Positions 1 to 6,432 of a DNA stretch of 8,932 nucleotides are shown here, piece after piece; position 1 is the first letter of the stretch, and every line of letters begins with the position of its first letter. A model generated the notes under the pieces. That model was not told where the DNA came from. It saw only the letters and a program-made list of their open reading frames with translations, and did no database searches. The DNA is from Alphaproteobacteria bacterium. GTDB taxonomy: Bacteria > Pseudomonadota > Alphaproteobacteria > UBA2136 > UBA6156. The stretch lies in the NCBI GenBank assembly GCA_020249005.1, contig JADCGN010000069.1, forward strand, positions 1 through 8,932. Direction: 5' to 3'. Both the position numbers and the translations under genes were made by a program.

Positions 1-381
1 ACCCTGGTGCGTTCGGGGATGCCGACCTACCAGGTGCTTGAGCAATTGGCCAATTGCGTGAAGAACCCGCTGATCGGCAGCTTGCTGATGGCCGCCAGCG
101 AGGACCACCGCGGCGGGATGCGCCTCAGCCAGGCCTGCACGGTGTTGCCGTTTAAGGCGTCGTTCATCAATGCGTTGGAGGCCGGGGAAGCCACGGGGGC
201 GATTGCCGACCGTGTGGCCGATTTGCAAGAGCCCTACCGGCTGGAGCTGGAGCGCTATATCCGCCAAGTGGCAAGCACGATAAAGTTCATTGTCATGGCA
301 GGCTTGTTGCCCCTTTTCATTGTTGCGACCTACACTTCGCTGGTGGGCCCGATTTTTGCCTTGATGGAGTATGGACGATGA
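1..381 (+). CDS. Type II secretion/type IV pilus platform protein, GspF/PilC/PilR family (3' part only)
   Basis: The frame is open from base 1, so the start lies upstream and only the last 126 codons are visible. GspF-family proteins are polytopic inner-membrane proteins that link the cytoplasmic assembly ATPase to the growing pilus. The visible part matches the second GspF repeat: a start like SGMPTYQVLEQ (family pattern of a glycine followed by a helix ending in AL/VLE), then a G-x-x-LSQA stretch, then the conserved GEATGAIAD turn (family pattern GE-x-TG-x-L), then an amphipathic helix and a final hydrophobic segment near the C-terminus (AGLLPLFIVATYTSLVGPIF). It ends with TGA at 379-381, shortly before the next gene. 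Its place directly before the alignment-complex genes fits a pilus operon. Family assignment is by motif recognition. Whether it is closer to the PilC, PilR, BfpE or GspF subfamily cannot be said from this fragment. Confidence 0.88.
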   Translation, partial: TLVRSGMPTYQVLEQLANCVKNPLIGSLLMAASEDHRGGMRLSQACTVLPFKASFINALEAGEATGAIADRVADLQEPYRLELERYIRQVASTIKFIVMAGLLPLFIVATYTSLVGPIFALMEYGR

Positions 382-388
382 TGTCGCC

Positions 389-395
389 AGGGGAG
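389..395 (+). promoter_or_regulatory. Ribosome binding site deciding the start at 404
   Basis: AGGGGAG lies 8 bases before the ATG at 404. An earlier in-frame ATG at 371 would overlap the upstream gene by 11 bases and has only a GGAG one base before it, which is too close to work. This site is why the next gene is started at 404. Confidence 0.65.
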
Positions 396-403
396 CGCTT
401 GGC

Positions 404-1627
404 ATGAGTCTGTACGTCGTCAGCCGTCGTAAGGTCGTTTTTCATCAGCCCTCCTTGGGCACAGTGCAGGTGGTCTATGTGCCCTCGGCCGACCAAACCC
501 AGGTGCTGAAAGATGCGGCTGGCACCGCTCAGGTGGCCAAGCCGGCGGCGGGTGGGGCAGCCCTGCGTGGGCCGCAATTGGCGCGGGTGCAGCGTGGGCA
601 ACGCACGCTGTACGGAACCTTGCCGACCGAGATTTTGGAATTACGCCAAGCGGTGAAGGTTTGGTTGCCGGAAGATCTGGCGCCACCCGAAGCGGAAGCA
701 TTCTTTTACGTGTTAAGCCCGCAGGTGGTGATCCACGGGATTCGTGAGCGCAACGATGAAGGTCGCTTGGTGTGGCGCACGGCCCAGCTGCAATTGCCGG
801 CGGGCGAGGCGGCGATGCCGGCGTTGCAGTTGATCCTGGCCGATTTCAGCTTGGCCAACCCCGGCCAAAACGTGTGCCTGGCAGTGGTTAATGATGTGGC
901 GCTGTACCGCACCATTCAGCAAGGCCAACAGGCGCATGGGTTTCCGCCCATCCCGTTCAGTACGTTGAAGCCCGCGCCCGATTTGGCGCCGCTCTACAGT
1001 CATCAAAACTTTACCTGGTTGTACCTGTTGCTGCTGTTGCTGGGTGCGGCGGCGGTGGCGGCGGTGGCGATTTTCTGGATGGCTGAAAAAACCAAAGGCA
1101 ACCGCCTGCAGGCCGAGATTGAGGCGGTGGAAGCCCAGATTCGGGCGGTGCAAATCAACAAGCGGACGGGCCATATCCGCCAGCCCGATGCGGTGTTGAA
1201 TGAGCTGACCACGGGGGTGGCGGTCTCGCCTTCCGCGTTGATTCAGGCCACGGCACAAGTGGGGCAACGGCTGGGCGATGTGCAGCAAATTGCCTTGGCA
1301 CGGGATACCAGCCTGGATACCGACGCTGGCGTGACGCTGACCCCCGAATTGCAACCGATGCAGATTTTGTTGAACAATCCGGTGCAAAGCCTGCTGCTTG
1401 ACCAAGCCAACATTGCCAGCGGCCTGTTGCCGCAGATGCCGTGGGTGCGCCAAGTGATTCGGCAAGGCCAGCCGGGTGATGCGATGATGGAATTGGCGGT
1501 GATTGTCCAAGTGACGGGCACTGTGCCGTTGGCAGCGTCGGCCATGGTGAGCCCAGCCACAGCCATTGCACCTGCCGCCGCAATCAGTGCCACCGCCACC
1601 CCAACACCAACGGAGGCCGCCCAATGA
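404..1627 (+). CDS. Bitopic inner-membrane pilus assembly protein, PilN/GspL/BfpC-like topology
   Basis: The product is 407 residues from the ATG at 404 (a longer start at 371 would add 11). Residues 1-203 form a soluble domain with no export signal, so it should be cytoplasmic. A single strong membrane segment at about 205-227 (WLYLLLLLLG then Ala/Val-rich) is followed by a short coiled coil (about 228-255, RLQAEIEAVEAQIRAV), then a periplasmic domain of about 130 residues and an Ala/Thr/Pro-rich tail. This domain order, and its place after a GspF gene and before a small bitopic coiled-coil gene, is that of GspL, BfpC or fused PilM-PilN, which connect the ATPase to the periplasmic alignment complex. 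The sequence itself did not let me choose a family, and the PilO of IncI plasmids (PAP_PilO) is another candidate. The gene ends in an ATGA overlap with the next gene, implying translational coupling. Confidence 0.72.
   Translation: MSLYVVSRRKVVFHQPSLGTVQVVYVPSADQTQVLKDAAGTAQVAKPAAGGAALRGPQLARVQRGQRTLYGTLPTEILELRQAVKVWLPEDLAPPEAEAFFYVLSPQVVIHGIRERNDEGRLVWRTAQLQLPAGEAAMPALQLILADFSLANPGQNVCLAVVNDVALYRTIQQGQQAHGFPPIPFSTLKPAPDLAPLYSHQNFTWLYLLLLLLGAAAVAAVAIFWMAEKTKGNRLQAEIEAVEAQIRAVQINKRTGHIRQPDAVLNELTTGVAVSPSALIQATAQVGQRLGDVQQIALARDTSLDTDAGVTLTPELQPMQILLNNPVQSLLLDQANIASGLLPQMPWVRQVIRQGQPGDAMMELAVIVQVTGTVPLAASAMVSPATAIAPAAAISATATPTPTEAAQ
1046..1069 (+). repeat. Short GCG/GTG tandem repeat within a membrane-segment codon run
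   Basis: The bases are eight codons of GCG or GTG (Ala-Ala-Ala-Val-Ala-Ala-Val-Ala), including two perfect copies of GCGGCGGTG at 1049-1057 and 1058-1066. They encode the second half of the transmembrane helix. The 9-base unit keeps the frame, so copy-number change would only lengthen or shorten the helix. This is probably just a consequence of an Ala/Val helix in GC-rich DNA. Confidence 0.5.
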
Positions 1628-2175
1628 CCCGCAGCGGCGCCCGCAACCTCACCATCTTGTGCCTGCTGTGTATGATTGTCAGCGCCGTGGTGCTGTGGCT
1701 GCAAGTGCAAAAGGCGCAGGAGCGCGTCCAGCAGTTGCAAGGGGCGTTGGATGCCCGGCGGAGCGAGCTTAACAACCTGAATTTTCTGGTGGCGGCCCAA
1801 GACAAGTTGGACCGGCTGACCATGGATGAACGCCGCTCGACCCAACTGGACGTGCTGAAGTACCTGGGCTTGGAGAAAATTAAGTTGGATTTCCGCATCG
1901 ACAGCCGCGAATCGCGCGCGGTGGGCGACACCAACCTGATTGTGCGCACTGTGACGGTGCAGGCCCGCAAACCTTACGCTGAGGTGATGCGGTTGGTGGA
2001 TCAGCTGTTCGCCAGCGGGAAATTTAACATTAGCACCCTAACGGTCCAACGCGGCGATGAGTCGGTACCCGAAAGTACCGCCTTGGTGCTGCAAGGACGC
2101 TTGTTTAGTTTGCAAAAACAAGGTGAGCTGGAAGAAGAAACCGCCCCCAGCCAACCTGGGGAGACGGCCCAATGA
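1624..2175 (+). CDS. Small bitopic coiled-coil protein, PilO/GspM-like
   Basis: The product is 183 residues. GGAGG at 1612-1616, seven bases before the ATG, supports the start, which overlaps the previous stop as ATGA. A short basic N-terminus (TRSGAR) is followed by one membrane helix at about residues 8-26 and a coiled coil at about 27-62 (QKAQERVQQLQ...). The rest is a compact periplasmic domain of alternating strands and helices (about 100-155, for example LIVRTVTVQARKPYAEVMRLVDQLF) and a charged Glu/Gln-rich tail. PilO and GspM have this plan: short cytoplasmic tail, one helix, coiled coil, ferredoxin-like domain. They dimerise with PilN or GspL, which fits the neighbour. The call rests on topology, length and gene order, since sequence conservation in these families is low. 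Confidence 0.68.
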   Translation: MTRSGARNLTILCLLCMIVSAVVLWLQVQKAQERVQQLQGALDARRSELNNLNFLVAAQDKLDRLTMDERRSTQLDVLKYLGLEKIKLDFRIDSRESRAVGDTNLIVRTVTVQARKPYAEVMRLVDQLFASGKFNISTLTVQRGDESVPESTALVLQGRLFSLQKQGELEEETAPSQPGETAQ

Positions 2176-2747
2176 TGCGTGTTTGGTTGACCGTGGTGTT
2201 GGGGGCCTTGGTGGTGGCCAAGGCTCAGGCCGTGGTGCTGTGGAATGTGCCGAATGAGGCCTCGCCCACTATGGTGCCGCCGTACCGGGGGGAGGGCAGT
2301 CCCTTTCCGCAGCCGAAGGTTGAGGAAATTGCCGATACCACCGATGAAGCCGCCCGCTTGGCGGCGCAAAGGCGGTTGGCTCTCACCAAAGCGCAACGTT
2401 TGGTGGCGGCCCCCAGCGCCTTGCAGCTGAATGCCTCACAATTGCGGGTGAGGGGGGTGACCAACGGCGCGGCCGGGGTGCGGGTGTTGGTGCGCGATAA
2501 TTGGGTGGGGTTAAAGGAAACCATTGCCGTGCGTTATGCCATTAACCCGGTGGTGGCCGAAGCCTTACGCGAGTTGCGTGTGCTCGATGAAGACGCCGCT
2601 GCCCGCTTGCAGGCCCGGTTGAACGAACGCCGCCGTGAGTTGGATGAACGAGGGGTGAAGATTACGGACGTCAACACCAAAAATAAGCAAATGAGCCTTG
2701 AAACCCCGCAGGGAATTCAAAAACTTCCTTTAGTTTTAGAACCTTAA
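2172..2747 (+). CDS. Secreted periplasmic protein in the PilP/GspC position
   Basis: The product is 191 residues with a Sec-type signal peptide (MMRVWLTVVLGALVVAKAQA, cleavage after AQA at about residue 20). The start at 2172 overlaps the previous stop as ATGA, and GGGGAG at 2158-2163 lies 8 bases upstream; an ATG at 2175 would also be possible. The mature part has a helix-rich stretch (about 50-77), a small strand-rich region (about 85-125, with VRGVTNGAAGVRVLVRD and WVGLKETIAVRY), a charged helical insert (about 130-160), and a final strand pair (VKITDVNTKNKQMSLETPQG). A short C-terminal beta domain ending in a pattern of this kind occurs in PilP and GspC, which bridge the inner-membrane complex to the secretin. 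I infer that role from position and fold hints only. It lacks the membrane helix of GspC and the lipobox of PilP. Confidence 0.5.
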   Translation: MMRVWLTVVLGALVVAKAQAVVLWNVPNEASPTMVPPYRGEGSPFPQPKVEEIADTTDEAARLAAQRRLALTKAQRLVAAPSALQLNASQLRVRGVTNGAAGVRVLVRDNWVGLKETIAVRYAINPVVAEALRELRVLDEDAAARLQARLNERRRELDERGVKITDVNTKNKQMSLETPQGIQKLPLVLEP

Positions 2748-2753
2748 AGTGAG

Positions 2754-2792
2754 ATGTCGGGACTATTTTCCCTGCTGCTGATAAATGGCTGA
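2754..2792 (+). other. 12-codon mini-ORF before the first pilin-like gene
   Basis: An ATG at 2754 opens a 12-residue peptide (MSGLFSLLLING) closed by TGA at 2790-2792, in the same frame as the gene that starts four bases later at 2796. It repeats TATTTTCCCT (2764-2773) found again at 2821-2830, exactly 19 codons downstream and in the same frame (LFSLLL against VFSLFM). It might allow reinitiation at 2796, which has no good ribosome binding site of its own. It could also be a remnant of a former longer N-terminus, or chance. Confidence 0.25.
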
Positions 2793-2795
2793 GAT

Positions 2796-3710
2796 ATGCA
2801 GACCATTCTCGTCCTTGCGGTATTTTCCCTCTTTATGGGGATCTTGAGCAGTTTGGTCTTGGGCAGCGGGAGCAATTCTGCACAATTGAACAAAGCGTTA
2901 CAGAAAGAAACCGCGCAGTACTTTCGTGCGGTTGAACAGGTGGTGAACAGCGAACTGACACCCAATCAACTGGAGGTGGCCCCGCCCAGCTGGACGGCGG
3001 AACAAATCCTGACCCAGCCCGCCTTGCGCCAATTGGCGCCGGGCCGCTGGGGTGACCCGATGCGGGATTCTTGGGGGAGCCCAATCCGAGCCAACACCCG
3101 CTTTTTGCGCCAGAATATTGCCCTTTCCGCCCAAGCTGTGGCGCCGATCACCGGATTTATCCTGATTTCTGCGGGGCCGGATCGGGTGTTCCAAACCACC
3201 TTGAACTCGCCCACCACCTTGGCGGCCTTGCAGGGCGTGGTGCCGCCCAGCGGTAGCGATGATATTGTGGTGGCCTTTACCGATGAGGATTCCCAGCGGG
3301 TGGTGTTGGCCAACCTCACCACCCGCCTCGAACGGATCGCCAATGCGATGCTGCGGGATTACCAAACCAAGATGACCATTTACCGCGGGACCATCGAAGC
3401 CAACTACCGCACCACCCTACAAACCAACCCGGCCGCCGCGCCGCCCGATTGGAACACCTTGCTGTTGACCGACCCTAATGCCCCCCGCTTTGCTGATATT
3501 ACTGACACAACCGTGCGGAACGATTTGGGCGTGACAGAAGAGTTTGCCTACCTGGAGCGGTTGTTGCCCGGCAATGGCCGCATGGAAGTGACCCTCACAT
3601 CCGCCGATTTACGCCAAGGCGCTACGTTGCAACTAGTGAACTTTAGCGCCAGCCCGTCGCCATGGTCGGTGGTGAATTTATCAATCCCCCTCAAAGGAGG
3701 CTTCAACTAA
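2796..3710 (+). CDS. Pilin/pseudopilin-like protein without a classical prepilin leader
   Basis: The product is 304 residues. The N-terminus is a hydrophobic helix starting almost at Met1 (QTILVLAVFSLFMGILSSLV) followed by a polar amphipathic stretch, as in pilins. However, there is no basic leader and no Gly-Phe/Met-x-x-x-Glu cleavage site. Downstream are a GspG-like signature DSWGSP (W93), SAGPDR (125-130) and DDI (155-157), then FTD and, 17 residues later, IANA within RLERIANA. The next gene product has the same blocks in the same order, so the two are tandem paralogues. The C-terminal 120 residues are less conserved; there are no cysteines in the protein. The start at 2796 is the only reasonable one because an in-frame TGA precedes it by one codon. 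Its stop overlaps the next ATG by one base (TAATG). It could be a minor pilin-like subunit anchored without processing, or an assembly factor derived from a pilin. Confidence 0.68.
   Translation: MQTILVLAVFSLFMGILSSLVLGSGSNSAQLNKALQKETAQYFRAVEQVVNSELTPNQLEVAPPSWTAEQILTQPALRQLAPGRWGDPMRDSWGSPIRANTRFLRQNIALSAQAVAPITGFILISAGPDRVFQTTLNSPTTLAALQGVVPPSGSDDIVVAFTDEDSQRVVLANLTTRLERIANAMLRDYQTKMTIYRGTIEANYRTTLQTNPAAAPPDWNTLLLTDPNAPRFADITDTTVRNDLGVTEEFAYLERLLPGNGRMEVTLTSADLRQGATLQLVNFSASPSPWSVVNLSIPLKGGFN
3693..3700 (+). promoter_or_regulatory. Strong ribosome binding site deciding the start at 3710
   Basis: AAAGGAGG ends 9 bases before the ATG at 3710. It rules out the earlier in-frame start at 3662, which would add 16 residues to an already complete prepilin leader and would lie deep in the previous gene. 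Confidence 0.8.
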
Positions 3711-4837
3711 TGAACCCGACCCGTACGCTGCTGCGCCAAGGCTTTACCTTGGCGGAAATGATTCTGGTGGTGACGATTTTGGCGATTCTGCTTGGGGTTT
3801 CCACGCCGCCGCTGTTCTCCTTCATGAAGCAGCGCGATATCCAGCAGGAAGAAAATACGCTGCAGGAACTGCGTCGCGCGCTGCAGGCCTATTTGGCCGA
3901 CCGTAACCAATTGCCGCCTGTGGATGTGCCGATCACGCCGGATGTGGAGTGGGCCGTGGCCTTGGCGGGCTACACCAACCTGAGCGCCGTACAAATGGCG
4001 CTGGATGAGTGGGGCAATCCGCGCGCCTATTTGCGCCTGACCGATACCACCCGCAGCATTCAAGGGGCCCCGGTGGCGGTGAACTATGCCACCTTCCTGA
4101 GTGCCGGGCCCGACCGTCAGGCCAGCGACGCCAGCGGGGTGGCCGTCTTGAACCAAGTGTTTGCCGAGCCGACCAACACCTTATGGTGGTCGAATCAGGC
4201 CACGTTGGCGCAATCTGTCCAGCAGTTCGGCAGCCTCACTTTGGCGGGGGATGACCTGATGGTGAAGTTTACCGACTATCCCGAAAAGCTGGAACGTTAC
4301 CAGTTGACGCTCGACCGGATGGACCGCATCGCCAATGCGGTGGAATCCTTGGCCCGGGTCAATTACAGCCAAGCGGTGACCAATTGCGCAGGCCTCCCGC
4401 GCGATGCCAACGGCCTGACAGGCACCGAGTGTGACACACCGGGGGCGATCGAACGGAAGTTGTATTACCCGATCGGCTTACCCGCCAATGGCGACACCAT
4501 CACGCCCGGTTACTATGAAGAGTTGTATACCCAAAACGATACCCCTGCGGACGACCAAGTACGGGTGAGCAACAACGATACCGATACGCAACGTCGTGAC
4601 GACATGGTCAAACTGATGCGGCTGTTGGGTTTGCCGGATGAGTTTTGTTGTTCGGCCTTGGAAACGATTACCGTGAGCGGAGCACCGGAACCCAAGCCGT
4701 TTTACTACTTCAGCAACCCGCGGCCGCGCGGCATCAGCGGGGGGTGCGGCACCCGGCCGGGCGTGAACAGCCAAAAGCTGCCGGCGCGGATCACCACCAT
4801 CAACAACGACTCGGCGAGCCCGCCGACCTGCGGCTAA
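3710..4837 (+). CDS. Prepilin (large type IV pilin/pseudopilin), cysteine-rich C-terminus
   Basis: The product is 375 residues. It begins with an 11-residue basic leader ending in Gly (MNPTRTLLRQG), then FTLAEMILVVTILAILLG, a textbook class III signal with Phe+1 and Glu+5. Prepilin peptidase should cut after Gly11 and methylate the new N-terminus. The hydrophobic helix is followed by an amphipathic helix (ENTLQELRRALQAYLADRNQ), then a GspG-like signature DEWGNP (W101), SAGPDR (131-136) and DD (181-182), and FTD with IANA 17 residues on, shared with the previous gene. At 375 residues it is over twice the usual GspG or major pilin length. The extra C-terminal part holds all six cysteines, including a CC pair and one next to the C-terminus (PPTCG), enough for three disulfides. 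It may be the major subunit of an unusual pilus or a minor, tip-located pilin. No dedicated promoter or terminator was seen around it. Confidence 0.9.
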   Translation: MNPTRTLLRQGFTLAEMILVVTILAILLGVSTPPLFSFMKQRDIQQEENTLQELRRALQAYLADRNQLPPVDVPITPDVEWAVALAGYTNLSAVQMALDEWGNPRAYLRLTDTTRSIQGAPVAVNYATFLSAGPDRQASDASGVAVLNQVFAEPTNTLWWSNQATLAQSVQQFGSLTLAGDDLMVKFTDYPEKLERYQLTLDRMDRIANAVESLARVNYSQAVTNCAGLPRDANGLTGTECDTPGAIERKLYYPIGLPANGDTITPGYYEELYTQNDTPADDQVRVSNNDTDTQRRDDMVKLMRLLGLPDEFCCSALETITVSGAPEPKPFYYFSNPRPRGISGGCGTRPGVNSQKLPARITTINNDSASPPTCG

Positions 4838-4846
4838 CCCGGCCTG

Positions 4847-5188
4847 GTGCCTGGCGTGCTCTGGCTGGCTGCCGCCGCGGCTCTGCACACCCAGTGGCCC
4901 TGGTTCTGGCCGGCCTGGGCGGGGGTGTTGGGTGGCGTGTTGGGGAGCTTCTTAAGCTGTGCCTGGTACCGGCTGCCCCGGGGGTTAAGCCTGCGCCAAC
5001 CGCCCAGCGCCTGCCCGGCCTGCAAGACACGCCTGGAGGTGGTGGACTTGGTGCCGATCGGCAGTTGGCTGTGGCTCAAGGGGCGTTGCCGCCATTGCCG
5101 GGCGTCTATCCCGGTCCGTACGCTGATGCTGGAAGTGGCTTGTGTGGTTGGCGCGGCGGCCCTGGCGTGGTGGCTGTTGCCGCATTAA
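4847..5188 (+). CDS. Stand-alone N-terminal (zinc/methylase) domain of a prepilin peptidase
   Basis: The product is 113 residues from a GTG start at 4847 (a GTG at 4856 is also possible). There is no clear ribosome binding site, and it lies 9 bases after the previous stop in the same frame. A membrane helix leads into GGVLGSFLSCAWYRLP, the typical GSFLNVVIYRLP region of PilD/GspO peptidases. It continues with CPAC and CRHC (two Cys-x-x-Cys pairs that bind zinc), separated by the family pattern VDLVPIGSWLWLKGRC, then the motif IPVRTLMLEV and a second helix. In the family this domain carries the N-methylation function linked to processing. The aspartic protease part (GxGD and its upstream Asp) is absent: the frame stops at TAA 5186-5188 just after the second helix, and I saw no remnant of it in the next 124 bases. 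It is either a split enzyme working with a separate protease or a truncated copy. Confidence 0.85.
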   Translation: MPGVLWLAAAAALHTQWPWFWPAWAGVLGGVLGSFLSCAWYRLPRGLSLRQPPSACPACKTRLEVVDLVPIGSWLWLKGRCRHCRASIPVRTLMLEVACVVGAAALAWWLLPH

Positions 5189-5312
5189 GCCAAACGTTGC
5201 CGTGATGCCCTTGCGCGGGCGCGTGGCACCTGGGGCACAGCCCAGGCCGTTCTGATCGGTAAATTGGTGCGATAAACTGGCGAGATTGTGCAGCTTTTGG
5301 CAGCGTACGGGT
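5189..5312 (+). other. 124-base gap with a weak hairpin; possible internal promoter
   Basis: This is the longest non-coding stretch in the window. It contains CCTGGG at 5229-5234 and CCCAGG at 5241-5246, a 6-bp GC-rich stem with a 6-base loop, but no T-run follows, so it would be a poor intrinsic terminator. A loose promoter-like pair (TTCTGA at 5250, TAAACT at 5273, 17 bases apart) follows but matches the sigma-70 consensus weakly. The gap may divide the pilus genes into two transcription units, or it may simply be a longer spacer in one operon. Confidence 0.3.
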
Positions 5313-6431
5313 ATGAAACGCGCCATGGTGTGGGCAACGGGGCTGGGCTGCTGGCTGGCCGGTGGCGTGGCGCAGGCCAACACCATTACGTGGCAGCGCG
5401 TGGACGCGGCCAACCAACCGGCTCCCTGGGTGGTAACGCCCGGGCAGGTGATTCTCACCCGGGTGCCCAGCGGGTTGCCGGAAGGCATGACGGCCCAGCA
5501 GTTGGCCATCAAGTTGGCGCAGCAGGAACGCGATCTGCTGGCGCTGCAACAGCAGCAGCATTTGGTACAGACCGAAACCAAGGAATATGCCCGGCAGCAA
5601 GCGGAACTAGCGCGGGCTGAAGCAGCCCATGTGGCCGCTGTGGTGGCGGAAATTTCTGCCACCCGTGTGAAAGCCAATGAAGTGGCCGAAATTGCCGCCC
5701 AGCAGGTGGCCGAAGCCAAGCCCGAATTTCAAGCGCTGGCCTTGCAAACCTTGGGCAGCGCCAAACCGTATTTGCAAACCATTGCCCGCAGCGCGGTGGC
5801 CGATGCCGACCCTGGCATGCAGCAGGCCTTGGGGGCGGCCGTGGGCAAGGCCTTGGCGGCGGAAGATTCACCCGCCGCGTTTTCCATGCGGAAGGCAATT
5901 GTTGATGAACTGGCCGCGGTCAGCCAAGGGGCGATTTCGGCGACCGACCCTGCCGCCCGGACGCGCCTGGGTGACGATGTGGAGCCCAGCGCCGGGCCGG
6001 GCGAAGCGCTGGATGCTGCCCGCTTGCGCTTGGGCCGCTTGCTGGAGCCGGGGGCGGGGCCGGCGGTGGCAAGCTTGGCCAATCGCCCCAGCGCGGCTGA
6101 ACGCAGCCTAAGCCTGCAACGGGCCCGAACCCGTACCGACCTGATGAATTTGCGCGATTACAAGGTAGTGGTACACGAAGACGGCCAAACCTTGCCGCAA
6201 ATGCTGGAGAAGATCATTGCCCGGGCCGAGCCCTTTACCGGCCCGTGGGAGGTGCGCTGGAAGCTGAAGCCGGAAAACCAGGACTTAATGACGGAAAAGT
6301 TCAGCTTGGATGCCGAGACGACGTTTGCGGAATTTGTGAGTTATCTTGCTCAATATCTGCTCAATGATCGCGGGGTTAAGCTGAGTTTTGCGCTCTTTGA
6401 CCGGGAACGGGTTGTGTTAGTGTCGGATTAA
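5313..6431 (+). CDS. Secreted coiled-coil protein with TcpQ/PilL-N-like C-terminal domain
   Basis: The product is 372 residues from the ATG at 5313. This gives a good signal peptide (MKRAMVWATGLGC..., cleavage after AQA at about residue 22); an upstream GTG at 5286 would spoil it by adding nine residues. Residues 67-135 are a Gln/Glu/Ala-rich coiled coil, including a QQQQ run, and the middle part is Ala-rich and helical. The last 93 residues (about 279-372) form a domain with TLPQML, G-PWEVRWKL, KFSLDAETT and VVLVSD, which lines up with the C-terminus of the next gene product. The pattern resembles the TcpQ C-terminal and PilL-N domain of type IVb pili, where such proteins stabilise or place the outer-membrane secretin. 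The role is inferred, since the secretin is not in view. The ribosome binding site is weak. It is spaced one base from the next gene. Confidence 0.68.
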   Translation: MKRAMVWATGLGCWLAGGVAQANTITWQRVDAANQPAPWVVTPGQVILTRVPSGLPEGMTAQQLAIKLAQQERDLLALQQQQHLVQTETKEYARQQAELARAEAAHVAAVVAEISATRVKANEVAEIAAQQVAEAKPEFQALALQTLGSAKPYLQTIARSAVADADPGMQQALGAAVGKALAAEDSPAAFSMRKAIVDELAAVSQGAISATDPAARTRLGDDVEPSAGPGEALDAARLRLGRLLEPGAGPAVASLANRPSAAERSLSLQRARTRTDLMNLRDYKVVVHEDGQTLPQMLEKIIARAEPFTGPWEVRWKLKPENQDLMTEKFSLDAETTFAEFVSYLAQYLLNDRGVKLSFALFDRERVVLVSD

Positions 6432-6432
6432 C

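Noticed and set aside
371..403. Upstream ATG at 371 as start of the second gene
   Set aside because: There is no usable ribosome binding site for 371, while 404 has AGGGGAG at the right distance.
713..1624. 303-codon antisense open frame
   Set aside because: It is opposite the bitopic PilN/GspL-like gene, and its translation is His/Arg/Gln-rich with no export signal or motif; a codon-bias shadow.
2785..2800. Possible frameshift joining an upstream MAEI to the pilin helix to rebuild a Glu+5 prepilin site
   Set aside because: In that frame, stops (TGA TAA) lie immediately before the ATG at 2785, so no leader with Gly-1 and basic residues can be rebuilt.
5229..5246. Intrinsic terminator between the peptidase-domain gene and the TcpQ-like genes
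   Set aside because: The stem is only six base pairs and no T-run follows. It is kept only as a weak hairpin in the gap description.
5189..5312. Remnant of the aspartic protease half of the prepilin peptidase
   Set aside because: I read the stretch in the forward frames and found no membrane helices or GxGD-like motif; it is too short for that domain in any case.
5313..5360. Lipobox at GLGC in the signal peptide of the first TcpQ-like protein
   Set aside because: The Cys is at residue 13 inside the hydrophobic core, too early for a lipobox, and a normal AQA cleavage site follows at about residue 22.
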